From positions 1,178,001 through 1,242,000 of the forward strand of contig CAJNDT010000313.1 in assembly GCA_905221615.1 (NCBI GenBank): DNA of 64,000 nt. Direction: 5' to 3'. The position numbers and the translations under genes are program-made. Below the pieces are notes generated by a model. The model was not told the origin of the DNA. It saw only the letters and a program-made list of their open reading frames with translations, and ran no database searches. Every line of letters starts with the position of its first letter. Position 1 is the first letter of the stretch. This stretch comes from Symbiodinium sp. CCMP2592 (lineage: Eukaryota > Sar > Dinophyceae > Suessiales > Symbiodiniaceae). Of the stretch, positions 51,357 to 63,792 are shown piece by piece.

Positions 51357-51431
<75 letters not shown>
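51357..51431 (+). repeat. (TAG)n microsatellite
   Basis: About 25 uninterrupted TAG units in the same strand orientation as the array at 50447. Confidence 0.92.
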
Positions 51432-52375
51432 TTGGGGGAGGGGGGTTGGAGGGGTGTAATCCCGCAAAGAAGCCAATTCCATTATATACTATACATATAT
51501 AGTGAGCAACTCACGCTAGCAGCGCCTTTTTATAAGCTATTTTGGCGCTACAGGCAGGACTTATTGAGCCTAGGTCGACATTTGTGCACAAACTCAGTGT
51601 TTGGGGCATGCCACATGGACGTTTATCATGGTTGGGCCACGGATGCGTTTGGACCATGGACGTCATAGTTGGGTTGTGGAGGCTCTCTTTTCGAAACGGG
51701 CTTGACCGTGAACGTCATCCTGGCTTCATGAATGCTCTTCATTTGTGTTTCGTGGTGCAGCTGAGGAGACCGAGAGTTTCGGCGAACAGCTCGACCAGTT
51801 GCTCGCCAGATACGAGGAGGAGAATCGGAGTAATTGAACGGCTGTGATTGTTAAAAGCGTTTTGCTACATCCCAAAAGGACGTGTCCAGGGGTTCACGCC
51901 GATCCCCGGAAGTGGTGGAAGCGGACGCTGAGTCTTCCAAGGCCTCCAGAGCAGAAGAGGCCGCTGAGTGGGTTAAAGCGCTGGTGGAGATTTTAGAAGC
52001 CGTGCTCCCGAAGTTGCGGACAGTCTCTGACGCTTTGACAGCCGCTTCCAGCGCTTCACCGGACCCGGGCTCCGAGTGCCTCTGCCTCGCATTGGCTGTT
52101 TCGGAGCTGGGGCAGAAACTCCGACGCCTGGAGGAGAGCCCGATTTTACAGGGCCCACAGGGCCCCCCCCCAATTCCAGTGCTTCGCTTCTTCCATCGGG
52201 GTCCTTTTCTGGGACCTGCGACAGCGGACATTCTTTGGGGCCTTGTGGCACGGCAGAAACTGTTGCTGTTGGACAACTGGGTCCTCGAAAAGCCAGGGCC
52301 TCAGCTGAGGAAGCCGAGTAGCCGAGTCCTGGACGTAGCGCCGTAGCGAGGCCGTAGCGGCTGAGGTCACGAGGC
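51432..52375 (+). other. Possible helical exon (51890-52140)
   Basis: The frame at 51890-52140 reads EEAAEWVKALVEILEAVLPK and CLCLALAVSELGQKLRRLEE, a natural-looking helical protein segment on the same strand as the Rav1-like exons just downstream. Boundaries and family are not determined. The rest shows nothing supported. Confidence 0.35.
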
Positions 52376-52679
52376 TGGCAGATGATGCGGGCGACGGGCG
52401 TGGGCTGGTGGGGCTCTCCGGCGCTACTGGATCAGATCGTCACGAGACTCGCACAAGCCTCCATGGCCAAACTGCGGAGTGGCAGCAGCCATTCGCTGGC
52501 GGCGACCGTCTCAAAGCACTCGCGGCCGCAAAGCTCTGCCGACGACCGGACGTTCGATGCCGGCGTCTGGGGCCGGGCTCCCGAGGAGCAGGAACAGGCA
52601 ACAAAATGGGCGCCAAAGACACTTCTTAGGTGATCCTAGACTCCTAATTAGAGTCCTAGACTCCTAGCACTCCTGCTTC

Positions 52680-52723
<44 letters not shown>

Positions 52724-53120
52724 TGTCTCTCTCTCTGTCTTCTCTCTCTCTCTCTCTCTCTCTCATCCTCCTCTCTGCCGAAAGGTGGCGCGGAAGTTGG
52801 CCGTGGACGAGGCGGTCTTCTGGTCCGTGGTGCTGGGCGCCAGCTGTGGTAAGCTGCGGGCCCTCTGCAAGACGGGGCTCTTCAGGGAAGCGGCGGAGGC
52901 GGGAGCTGGAGGCCAGCTCTGGACACTGCTGAGTCACGAGCGGGCAAACGAGCCTTTGTTCCTGCGGAAGAACGCTTTCCGCTTGCTGGAGCTGCACCGA
53001 TTCCATCTGGCAGCCGCACTGTTCCTACTGGCCGGTAGCTGTGAGGAGGCTTTGCAAATCATCTCAAGGCATTTGAAGGATCTGCAGCTCTGTGTTCTCG
53101 TTGCCCGGGACCCGAAGCAC
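52376..53120 (+). CDS. Rav1/DmX-like protein, two exons of the conserved C-terminal domain
   Basis: The first exon (about 52376-52475) encodes ATGVGWWGSPALLDQIVTRL and AQASMAK. The second (52785 to about 53120) encodes VARKLAVDEAVFWSVVLGAS, LFLRKNAFRLLELHRFHLAA and ALFLLAGSCEEALQIISRHL, then KDLQLCVLVAR. This order ('GxxWW...LEKLA', 'AxFYxxLxKxxxL', 'KNAYxLLxKHRFxxAAAFFLLA', 'LxDxQLAIxxAR') is that of the Rav1p C-terminal domain of Rav1/DMXL proteins, which regulate V-ATPase assembly (RAVE/rabconnectin complex). The exons are separated by about 310 bases containing a (CT)n run (52677-52765). The donor of the first exon is not pinned down. Upstream exons are not recognised in this window. Confidence 0.65.
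52677..52765 (+). repeat. (CT)n microsatellite in an intron
   Basis: TCTCTCTC with occasional TGTC interruptions, in the intron before the second Rav1-like exon. It would serve as a long pyrimidine tract ahead of the acceptor at 52784. Confidence 0.85.
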
Positions 53121-53379
53121 CGCGAAGCGCTGCAGAAGGCACGGCGAAAGGAAAAGGCAAAAGGGCTTTGCCCCAGGAAGCCTTGTGGTTTTGCTTCGGA
53201 TTCAGGGTACCTTCAATCGTACGCAGGATTTGGTTCCAGCGATCGCCAGATGCCTACGGCTCCCGCTGTGGTGCCGTCACCGTCCTCCCGCAATACATAA
53301 CGCAGTTTGGTGTATTGATATTGTCATACATTGTCCTACTTGAATCGTGCTCCCGCGACAGTCATTATAGGACTTTGGC

Positions 53380-53635
53380 CCAGTTCCGTGAGATTCAGAG
53401 TTGCTTGAGTCAGGTCTTGCAGAGGACAGAGCAGGCAGAGGCGGAAGATTTGTGGCTGCGCCGGTTGCTGGCCTACCACAGCCGTGCCGGATGGGGCGCT
53501 GCGGAGCCTGAAAAGCCTGAGGAGCCTGAGGAGAGGGCGACGAGGAGGGCGGCTGCGGACTTCGATGGTTTGCGCTTGTCGCATCGCAGCGCAGCGCTGC
53601 CGGAAGTGGAGCGCCGGATCCGCGAGGAGCTCTGA
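53380..53635 (+). CDS. Possible terminal exon of the Rav1/DmX-like gene
   Basis: After an acceptor TTGGCCCAG at about 53384 a frame reads FREIQSCLSQVLQRTEQAEA, EDLWLRRLLAYHSRAG and, after a Glu/Pro-rich stretch, RSAALPEVERRIREEL, stopping at 53633-53635. It is on the same strand and 260 bases downstream of the Rav1-like exon. Linkage to that gene is inference; I do not recognise this tail. Confidence 0.35.
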
Positions 53636-53930
53636 GCATGGCCAGTCATGGCGAATGCCAGCTGGGGCCGTGCCAGCGCATCCAGCGCCTCCGCCTGTTG
53701 AAAGAAAGTTAGAGAGATGTGCCTGATGTGCCCCCCTGTCCCTGCCCCCTGCCCCTCCCTGCCCCTGCCGCCCCGACTCCCTCCCTTTGACTTGTGCATT
53801 TCTCAGACTCAGTAGGAGAGGAGACTTGTGACATGTCCGCTCGTTGTGGCCTCAAGTGGGGAGGAAAGGTAGATGCAGAAGTGCGAACGGGCACTTTCAC
53901 TCTTCCTTTGCCCTTGGTGTTCGCCGGAAA
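53636..53930 (+). promoter_or_regulatory. Intergenic spacer upstream of the ATP-grasp/PGAM gene
   Basis: About 295 bases between the stop at 53635 and the ATG at 53931. No TATA box is seen. Pyrimidine-rich CCCCTGTCCCTGCCCCCTGC sequence and several AG dinucleotides could act as a spliced-leader trans-splicing acceptor, as is general for dinoflagellate nuclear mRNAs; the exact site is not determined. Confidence 0.35.
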
Positions 53931-56900
53931 ATGGCGAATGCGCCTGCGTCCGCCGGGCCTATCGATATTTCCTCCCTCACACGTGTGGGCAAAGACGATC
54001 TGGGCTTGCTGGAGCAGCCGAAGGCCAGCCGCGGGGCTGCCGCCGGGGCTTCCCCCGGACCTTCCCCTTCATCCCCCGCCCCAGACCCCAACGCTTTCCT
54101 CTGCCTCCCTCCTCCCTTTTGCCAGGAGCCCGCGTACTTCACAGCCTTGGCCCAGATCTACGTGCGCAGCCAGCCCTATGGTGGCTCCGACAAGAGCTCG
54201 AACGGCCACCGATATGATTCCATCCCTTTTGCTAACGGCATGATCAGTGCAGGCATGAGTTGTCAGCTGATTCACTACGTGCATGAAGAGCATGACAAGT
54301 TCTTCGAGGTGTGCAAGAACTTTCATGCCATCATCGTGCGTTGCAACCCTGGTCAGATCAAGGCAGACGGGGGAGATCAGGGCAAGTTCGACGATGGCAT
54401 GCGTGCCATGCGCAAGCTGGGCATTCAGGTTTGGCCCTCACCCGACGTCATGGAGTTCATGGGCGCCAAGGACGCGCTTTGCAAGGTGGCCACGTTGAAC
54501 ATTGGCTTGGAGGACACGCTCGCCTACTACACGGCAGAGGAGTTTGCGGCAGGCTTCAAAAAGACGATGGCTTTCCAGCCGCGTGTCATCAAGCAGAACA
54601 GGGGCTCGTCAGGTGAGGGCATCTGGATCATCAAGCTGAAAGCCGGCAACTACTGCAAGTCCTACGGAGAGAGGTCTTGCACAGACGACGAGGTGTTGGA
54701 TCTGATGGAGGCGAACGACAACCATGCTGAAGAGCACACCGTGGCGGAGTTCATCGAGTTCTGTGTGAGCGGCCGCACGTCTAAGTCTGGAACTTGGACA
54801 TCGAAGGGCGTCGGCAAGTACTTGGAGGGTGGTAAGGCCGCAGGAGGGCAGCTCGTAGATCAACGTTTTTGCCCACGCATTGTGGAAGGTGAGCTGCGCT
54901 ACAACATGGTGGGCGACGCACTTGTTGGGATTATCCACAAGAAGCCCAAGGAGGGTGGAATCTCAGCAGTGGGGGGCACAGGATCTATATACACGTTCTA
55001 CGGCCCGGAGGAACCTAAGTTCAAGGGTCTGACGGAGAATTTCCTGAAGAGGGACTTGGAGCATGTGATGCCATCCTTGGGTCTAGCAGACGAGCCGATC
55101 CCGCTGTGGTGGACGACGGACTTCATCCTTGCTTCGCCCGAGGGCACGCCTGCGGATCAGGAGAAGTGGATCGTTGGGGAGTTCAACTGCTCCTGCGTGG
55201 GCATTTCCAAGTGCCTGGCTGCCTACTGCAAGGACGACACTCCCAACGCCTGCTACACCGACATATCGCCCGAAGATCTGAAGGAGGCTCAAGGCTATGG
55301 CGACTTGATGGGAGCCAAGGTGCAGTGCTGCTTTGGACGAAGTTCGTGACAACGCGATGTTGTGTTCCATGCTTCGTAAGAGGGGGGGTGGTCAGAAATG
55401 GTCAGAAGAAGAAGAGGCAAATGGCAAGGTCCCGTGGTTGCAGGCTCTACCGCTCCACCCCGCAAAACGGAAATCCTAGGTATTCTGAGCATTGTTTGGC
55501 CTTGGCCCTTCTGTGTGGTTCATAGTCCCTCTTGGCGCTTCAATGCAACAAGAAGACTCAGGCCCTTTTTGCCCCTTCCAGAGAGGGGGGGGGGAAGGCC
55601 CCCACTGTGGCAGCTTGACTCAGCGGAGAGAGACCCCGAGAGAGACTGTAAGAGGGAGGAGCGGAGAGAGGGAGAGAGACCATAGGAAGCACCACAGAAA
55701 TGCGCGGAAGAGAGGGGATGGGATCCGCTCTTTGCCTGTGCGGACTCTGTGCGTCTCGGGCGCAGGCCCTGGGGATCCTCGCGAAGGCGGCCATGGGCCC
55801 CGTGGACCTCAGCGCGCTCACGCAGGCGCGGCGGGACGGCCGCCGTCGTTTTTTGTGTGAAAGTTCTTGGGGGTCGGCTTTTTGCTTCGCTTATCTTTTT
55901 TTTCGTCTCTTTTGACGCCTTAGGGGGAAAAGCTGATCTTCAGAATGCACTCAGAGATGCAAGAAGGTTCAAACGGGTCAAACGGCTCTCGGCTCGCCTC
56001 CCTTCAGGTTGCCAAGAGCAGCTTGGGCTTGCGTCCCCAACCCTCCAAGCCGAAGTACAAGACGTCGTTGGCGCAGATCTACGTGCGCAGCCAGCCCTAT
56101 GGTGGCTCCGACAAGAGCTCGAACGGCCACCGATATGATTCCATCCCTTTTGCTAACGGCATGATCAGTGCAGGCATGAGTTGTCAGCTGATTCACTACG
56201 TGCATGAAGAGCATGACAAGTTCTTCGAGGTGTGCAAGAACTTTGATGCCATCATCGTGCGTTGCAACCCTGGTCAGATCAAGGCAGACGGGGGAGATCA
56301 GGGCAAGTTCGACGATGGCATGCGTGCCATGCGCAAGCTGGGCATTCAGGTTTGGCCCTCACCCGACGTCATGGAGTTCATGGGCGCCAAGGACGCGCTT
56401 TGCAAGGTGGCCACGTTGAACATTGGCTTGGAGGACACGCTCGCCTACTACACGGCAGAGGAGTTTGCGGCAGGCTTCAAAAAGACGATGGCTTTCCAGC
56501 CGCGTGTCATCAAGCAGAACAGGGGCTCGTCAGGTGAGGGCATCTGGATCATCAAGCTGAAAGCCGGCAACTACTGCAAGTCCTACGGAGAGAGGTCTTG
56601 CACAGACGACGAGGTGTTGGATCTGATGGAGGCGAACGACAACCATGCTGAAGAGCACACCGTGGCGGAGTTCATCGAGTTCTGTGTGAGCGGCCGCACG
56701 TCTAAGTCTGGAACTTGGACATCGAAGGGCGTCGGCAAGTACTTGGAGGGTGGTAAGGCCGCAGGAGGGCAGCTCGTAGATCAACGTTTTTGCCCACGCA
56801 TTGTGGAAGGTGAGCTGCGCTACAACATGGTGGGCGACGCACTTGTTGGGATTATCCACAAGAAGCCCAAGGAGGGTGGAATCTCAGCAGTGGGGGGCAC

Positions 56901-59900
56901 AGGATCTATATACACGTTCTACGGCCCGGAGGAACCTAAGTTCAAGGGTCTGACGGAGAATTTCCTGAAGAGGGACTTGGAGCATGTGATGCCATCCTTG
57001 GGTCTAGCAAACGAGCCCATCCCGCTGTGGTGGACGACGGACTTCATCCTTGCTTCGCCCGAGGGCACGCCTGCGGATCAGGAGAAGTGGATCGTCGGGG
57101 AGTTCAACTGCTCCTGCGTGGGCATTTCCAAGTGCCTGGCTGCCTACTGCAAGGACGACACCCCCAACGCCTGCTACACCGACATATCGCCCGAAGATCT
57201 GAAGGAGGCTCAAGGCTATGGCGACTTAATGGGCAGGAAGGCCAAACAGATTTTGGATAGACTTCAAAGCCCGGTGGATGTGTCTTCGTTAGTGACGGTC
57301 GCCAAGGATAATCTTGGACTTAGGGCCCAGCCTCGAAATCCGAAGTACAAGACATCGCTGGCGCAGATCTACGTGCGCAGCCAGCCGTATGGTGGCTCCG
57401 ACAAGAGCTCCAACGGCCACCGATATGATTCCATCCCTTTTGCGAACGGCATGATCAGTGCAGGCATGAGTTGTCAGCTGATTCACTACGTGCATGAAGA
57501 GCATGACAAGTTCTTCGAGGTGTGCAAGAACTTTGATGCCATCATCGTGCGTTGCAACCCTGGTCAGATCAAGGCAGATGGGGGAGATCAGGGCAAGTTC
57601 GACGATGGCATGCGTGCCATGCGCAAGCTGGGCATTCAGGTTTGGCCCTCACCCGACGTCATGGAGTTCATGGGTGCCAAGGATGCGCTTTGCAAGGTGG
57701 CCACATTGAACATTGGCTTGGAGGACACGCTCGCCTACTACTCGGCAGAGGAGTTTGCGGCAGGCTTCAAAAAGACGATGGCTTTCCAGCCGCGTGTCAT
57801 CAAGCAGAACAGGGGCTCGTCAGGTGAGGGCATCTGGATCATCAAGCTGAAAGCCGGCAACTACTGCAAGTCCTACGGAGAGAGGTCTTGCACAGACGAC
57901 GAGGTGTTGGATCTGATGGAGGCGAACGACAACCATGCTGAAGAGCACACCGTGGCGGAGTTCATCGAGTTCTGTGTGAGCGGCCGCACGTCTAAGTCTG
58001 GAACTTGGACATCGAAGGGCGTCGGCAAGTACTTGGAGGGTGGTAAGGCCGCAGGAGGGCAGCTCGTAGATCAACGTTTTTGCCCACGCATTGTGGAAGG
58101 TGAGCTGCGCTACAACATGGTGGGCGACGCACTTGTTGGGATTATCCACAAGAAGCCCAAGGAGGGTGGAATCTCAGCAGTGGGCGGCACAGGATCTATA
58201 TACACGTTCTACGGCCCGGAGGAACCTAAGTTCAAGGGTCTGACGGAGAATTTCCTGAAGAGGGACTTGGAGCATGTGATGCCATCCTTGGGTCTAGCAA
58301 ACGAGCCCATCCCGTTGTGGTGGACGACGGACTTCATCCTTGCTTCGCCCGAGGGCACGCCTGCGGATCAGGAGAAGTGGATCGTCGGGGAGTTCAACTG
58401 CTCCTGCGTGGGCATTTCCAAGTGCCTGGCTGCATACTGCAAGGACGACACCCCCAACGCCTGCTTCGATGATATTTCGCCCGAAGATCTGAAGGAAGCT
58501 GAAAGATATGGAGAGCTCATGGGAGCGAAGGCTTTGAGCATCTTGGAGAAGGTACGTGCCCCCGTAGACACCGCTCCGTTGTCCAAAGTTTCCAAGGACG
58601 ATCTTGGACTTCAAGCGCAACCAAAGAAGCCTACTTACAAGATTGGTTTGGCACAGATCTACGTGCGCAGCCAGCCGTATGGTGGTTCCGACAAGAGCTC
58701 GAACGGCCACCGCTATGATTCCATCCCTTTTGCTAACGGCATGATCAGTGCAGGCATGAGTTGTCAGCTGATTCACTACGTGCATGAAGAGCATGACAAG
58801 TTCTTCGAGGTGTGCAAGAACTTTGATGCCATCATCGTGCGTTGCAACCCTGGTCAGATCAAGGCAGATGGGGGAGATCAGGGCAAGTTCGACGATGGCA
58901 TGCGTGCCATGCGCAAGCTGGGCATTCAGGTTTGGCCCTCACCCGACGTCATGGAGTTCATGGGTGCCAAGGACGCGCTTTGCAAGGTGGCCACATTGAA
59001 CATTGGCTTGGAGGACACGCTCGCCTACTACTCGGCAGAGGAGTTTGCGGCAGGCTTCAAAAAGACGATGGCTTTCCAGCCGCGTGTCATCAAGCAGAAC
59101 AGGGGCTCATCAGGTGAGGGCATCTGGATCATCAAGCTGAAAGCCGGCAACTACTGCAAGTCCTACGGAGAGAGGTCTTGCACAGACGACGAGGTGTTGG
59201 ATCTGATGGAGGCGAACGACAACCATGCTGAAGAGCACACCGTGGCGGAGTTCATCGAGTTCTGTGTGAGCGGCCGCACGTCTAAGTCTGGAACTTGGAC
59301 GTCTAAGGGCGTCGGCAAGTACTTGGAGGGTGGTAAGGCCGCAGGAGGGCAGCTCGTAGATCAACGATTTTGCCCACGCATTGTGGAAGGTGAGCTGCGC
59401 TACAACATGGTGGGCGACGCACTTGTTGGGATTATCCACAAGAAGCCCAAGGAGGGTGGAATCTCAGCAGTGGGCGGCACAGGATCTATATACACGTTCT
59501 ACGGCCCGGAGGAACCTAAGTTCAAGGGTCTGACGGAGAATTTCCTGAAGAGGGACTTGGAGCATGTGATGCCATCCTTGGGTCTAGCAGACGAGCCGAT
59601 CCCGCTGTGGTGGACGACGGACTTCATCCTTGCTTCGCCCGAGGGCACGCCTGCGGATCAGGAGAAGTGGATCGTCGGGGAGTTCAACTGCTCCTGCGTG
59701 GGCATTTCCAAGTGCCTGGCTGCCTACTGCAAGGACGACACCCCCAACGCCTGCTTCGATGATATTTCCACTGCAGATTTGAAGGAGGCAGAGCGCTATG
59801 GGACACTGATGGGTCAGAAGGCTCTTGGTAGCTTGGCCTCTTTCTTGTCTTCAGATATGACATGCGTGCTTTCATTTCATGTCTATCTGTGATCGCTTTG

Positions 59901-62900
59901 AAAGACAGATCCGTGTGGGACTTGTGCAAAATCTGCTGTCCCTGGTCATCAGCAATGTCCTAAATGTCTTAAATTCTTAAATATCTAGTCCATTGAGTCT
60001 TGGTTGCTATCCTCAGGTATCCTGGAGCAGGCAGCAAACCCAGTTGATGTTTCCAGCTTACGGAAGGTTGCCACGGACAAGCTTGGGCTGCTTCGGCAGC
60101 CTGCCAGCCCGAGCTTCAAGACTGCACTGGCCCAGATTTACGTGCGCAGCCAGCCGTATGGCGGCTCAGACAAGAGCTCGAACGGCCACCGCTATGATTC
60201 CATCCCTTTTGCCAACGGCATGATCAAAGCGGGCATGAGTTGTCAGCTGATTCACTACGTGCATGAAGAGCATTACAAGTTCTTCGAGGTGTGCAAGAAC
60301 TTTGATGCCATCATCGTGCGTTGCAACCCTGGTCAGATCAAGGCAGACGGGGGAGATCAGGGCAAGTTCGACGATGGCATGCGTGCCATGCGCAAGCTGG
60401 GCATTCAGGTTTGGCCCTCACCCGACGTCATGGAGTTCATGGGTGCCAAGGACGCGCTTTGCAAGGTGGCCACATTGAACATTGGCTTGGAGGACACGCT
60501 CGCCTACTACTCGGCAGAGGAGTTTGCGGCAGGCTTCAAAAAGACGATGGCTTTCCAGCCGCGTGTCATCAAGCAGAACAGGGGCTCGTCAGGTGAGGGC
60601 ATCTGGATCATCAAGCTGAAAGCCGGCAACTACTGCAAGTCCTACGGAGAGAGGTCTTGCACAAACGACGAGGTGTTGGATCTGATGGAGGCGAACGACA
60701 ACCATGCTGAAGAGCACACCGTGGCGGAGTTCATCGAGTTCTGTGTGAGCGGCCGCACGTCTAAGTCTGGAACTTGGACATCGAAGGGCGTCGGCAAGTA
60801 CTTGGAGGGTGGTAAGGCCGCAGGAGGGCAGCTCGTAGATCAACGTTTTTGCCCACGCATTGTGGAAGGTGAGCTGCGCTACAACATGGTGGGCGACGCA
60901 CTTGTTGGGATTATCCACAAGAAGCCCAAGGAGGGTGGAATCTCAGCAGTGGGCGGCACAGGATCTATATACACGTTCTACGGCCCGGAGGAACCTAAGT
61001 TCAAGGGTCTGACGGAGAATTTCCTGAAGAGGGACTTGGAGCATGTGATGCCATCCTTGGGTCTAGCAGACGAGCCGATCCCGCTGTGGTGGACGACGGA
61101 CTTCATCCTTGCTTCGCCCGAGGGCACGCCTGCGGATCAGGAGAAGTGGATCGTCGGGGAGTTCAACTGCTCCTGCGTGGGCATTTCCAAGTGCCTGGCT
61201 GCCTACTGCAAGGACGACACCCCCAACGCCTGCTACACCGACATATCGCCCGAAGATCTGAAGGAGGCTCAAGGATACGGGGACTTGATGGGTGTGAAAG
61301 CGCTGGCCATACTAGTTCGTGCCCGCAATCCAGTGGACGTTTCTCCGATCTCCCGGATTGCAAAGGATGATCTCGGCTTGTTGGTGCAGCCAAAGAGGGC
61401 TCGGTTCAAGACTGCACTGGCCCAGATCTACGTGCGCAGCCAGCCGTATGGCGGCTCAGACAAGAGCTCGAACGGCCACCGCTATGACTCCATCCCTTTT
61501 GCCAACGGCATGATCAATGCAGGCATGAGTTGTCAGCTGATTCACTACGTGCATGAAGAGCATGACAAGTTCTTCGAGGTGTGCAAGAACTTTGATGCCA
61601 TCATCGTGCGTTGCAACCCTGGTCAGATCAAGGCAGATGGGGGAGATCAGGGCAAGTTCGACGATGGCATGCGTGCCATGCGCAAGCTGGGCATTCAGGT
61701 TTGGCCCTCACCCGACGTCATGGAGTTCATGGGTGCCAAGGATGCGCTTTGCAAGGTGGCCACATTGAACATTGGCTTGGAGGACACGCTCGCCTACTAC
61801 TCGGCAGAGGAGTTTGCGGCAGGCTTCAAAAAGACGATGGCTTTCCAGCCGCGTGTCATCAAGCAGAACAGGGGCTCGTCAGGTGAGGGCATCTGGATCA
61901 TCAAGCTGAAAGCCGGCAACTACTGCAAGTCCTACGGAGAGAGGTCTTGCACAAACGACGAGGTGTTGGATCTGATGGAGGCGAACGACAACCATGCTGA
62001 AGAGCACACCGTGGCGGAGTTCATCGAGTTCTGTGTGAGCGGCCGCACGTCTAAGTCTGGAACTTGGACATCGAAGGGCGTCGGCAAGTACTTGGAGGGT
62101 GGTAAGGCCGCAGGAGGGCAGCTCGTAGATCAACGTTTTTGCCCACGCATTGTGGAAGGTGAGCTGCGCTACAACATGGTGGGCGACGCACTTGTTGGGA
62201 TTATCCACAAGAAGCCCAAGGAGGGTGGAATCTCAGCAGTGGGCGGCACAGGATCTATATACACGTTCTACGGCCCGGAGGAACCTAAGTTCAAGGGTCT
62301 GACGGAGAATTTCCTCAAGAGGGACTTGGAGCATGTGATGCCATCCTTGGGTCTAGCAGACGAGCCGATCCCGCTGTGGTGGACGACGGACTTCATCCTT
62401 GCTTCGCCCGAGGGCACGCCTGCGGATCAGGAGAAGTGGATCGTCGGGGAGTTCAACTGCTCCTGCGTGGGCATTTCCAAGTGCCTGGCTGCCTACTGCA
62501 AGGACGACACCCCCAACGCCTGCTACACCGACATATCGCCCGAAGATCTGAAGGAGGCTCAAGGATACGGGGACTTGATGGGCAAGAAGGCCAAAGCCAT
62601 CCTGAGCCGGGCGAAGGGTGGCTTGGGGAAGCGCACGCCGGGGGTCTTCAAGATCGCTCCTTGGCCTGAGCCGAGGGACGAAGTCTGCATTGTTTTTGCT
62701 TCGAAGGGTGGCTTCGCCGGCTTTTTCGAGCCGCTCTCTCTCAGGTCTTCCTGCGACACGGGGAGAGTGACTGGAATGTCGCTCGGAACGGAAGAGGGGA
62801 GAAGCCTTCCAGCCCTCCCCGACAGCTTTCAAGCTTCGTCTCTATCTCTACCTCTCTCCCAGCTCCCTCCCTCTTGAAAGCAGCACCGCAGCTCCCACGC

Positions 62901-63757
62901 GTGTTGAGGTGAAGAACATCTTCACGGGCTGGGCGGACGTGGACCTCAGCGAGGCCGGCCGCCGCGAGGCCGGCCGAGCGGTGCGGGAATGCGGGAACGG
63001 CCGATTTTGAAAAGATGGAGAGCTGGACTGGAAAAGCACGGGAAGCGCGGCGATGGGAGGCGGTGGAGGCGGGGCGGATGCTGCTGGACGAGGGCTTCCG
63101 CTTCGACATCGTCTTCACGCCCGCAGACCCAACCTTTTCAACCGTCGCATCCGCCTCCTCTCTCTCTCTCTTGGCTTTGAGCCTCTGCAGGTCCGTGCTT
63201 CGCCGGGGGCCCACAACGGAAGAGAGGGGAAGAAGAGAGGTCTCAGAGACGTGCGGTGCTCCGAGACGTGCGGTGCTCCGCAGGCCGAGCCGTGCGCACG
63301 GCCTGGACGGCCTTGGCGGAGTCCTCGAACTTCGCGATGCCCGTCATCAACTCCTGGAGGAGAGGGATATGTCTCGCCGAGAGCGCCTCACCGGCCTCCG
63401 GGGCCTCCGGCCTGGCCTCCTCCGCCTCTCCCTGCGAGGCTCAATGAGCGGCACTATGGTGGCCTGCAGGGCTTGAACAAGGCTGTTAACTTCAGCCCGC
63501 GCTGAGAGAGAGAGAGGGAGGCGCTCTCAGCTGCCGCGCTAAGGCAGAGACAGCTGCAAAGCACGGCGAGAAGCAGGCTCGCGGCTCTACATTCCAAGCG
63601 AGCGGCTCCGACTGGCTGGGATCCGCGCCCCCCCTTTCTCCTCGCTTTCTGGCAGGTGAAGATCTGGCGGAGGAGCTACGACATCCCGCCGCCGGCAATC
63701 AGTGCCTCAGATCCGCGGCATCCCTCCAATGACCCAATGTACCGTAACGCGGGTCCC

Positions 63758-63792
<35 letters not shown>

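Noticed and set aside
54609..62208. A 109-codon minus-strand open frame recurring six times (54609, 56530, 57820, 59110, 60589, 61879)
   Set aside because: It is the antisense shadow of the same stretch of each ATP-grasp-like core, present only because the cores are nearly identical.
53931..62877. Three separate genes (units 1, 2-4, 5-6)
   Set aside because: Removing introns 55320-55765, 55826-56007 and 59828-60016 restores linkers of the same length and motif as the intronless ones, in frame, so a single gene is the better model.
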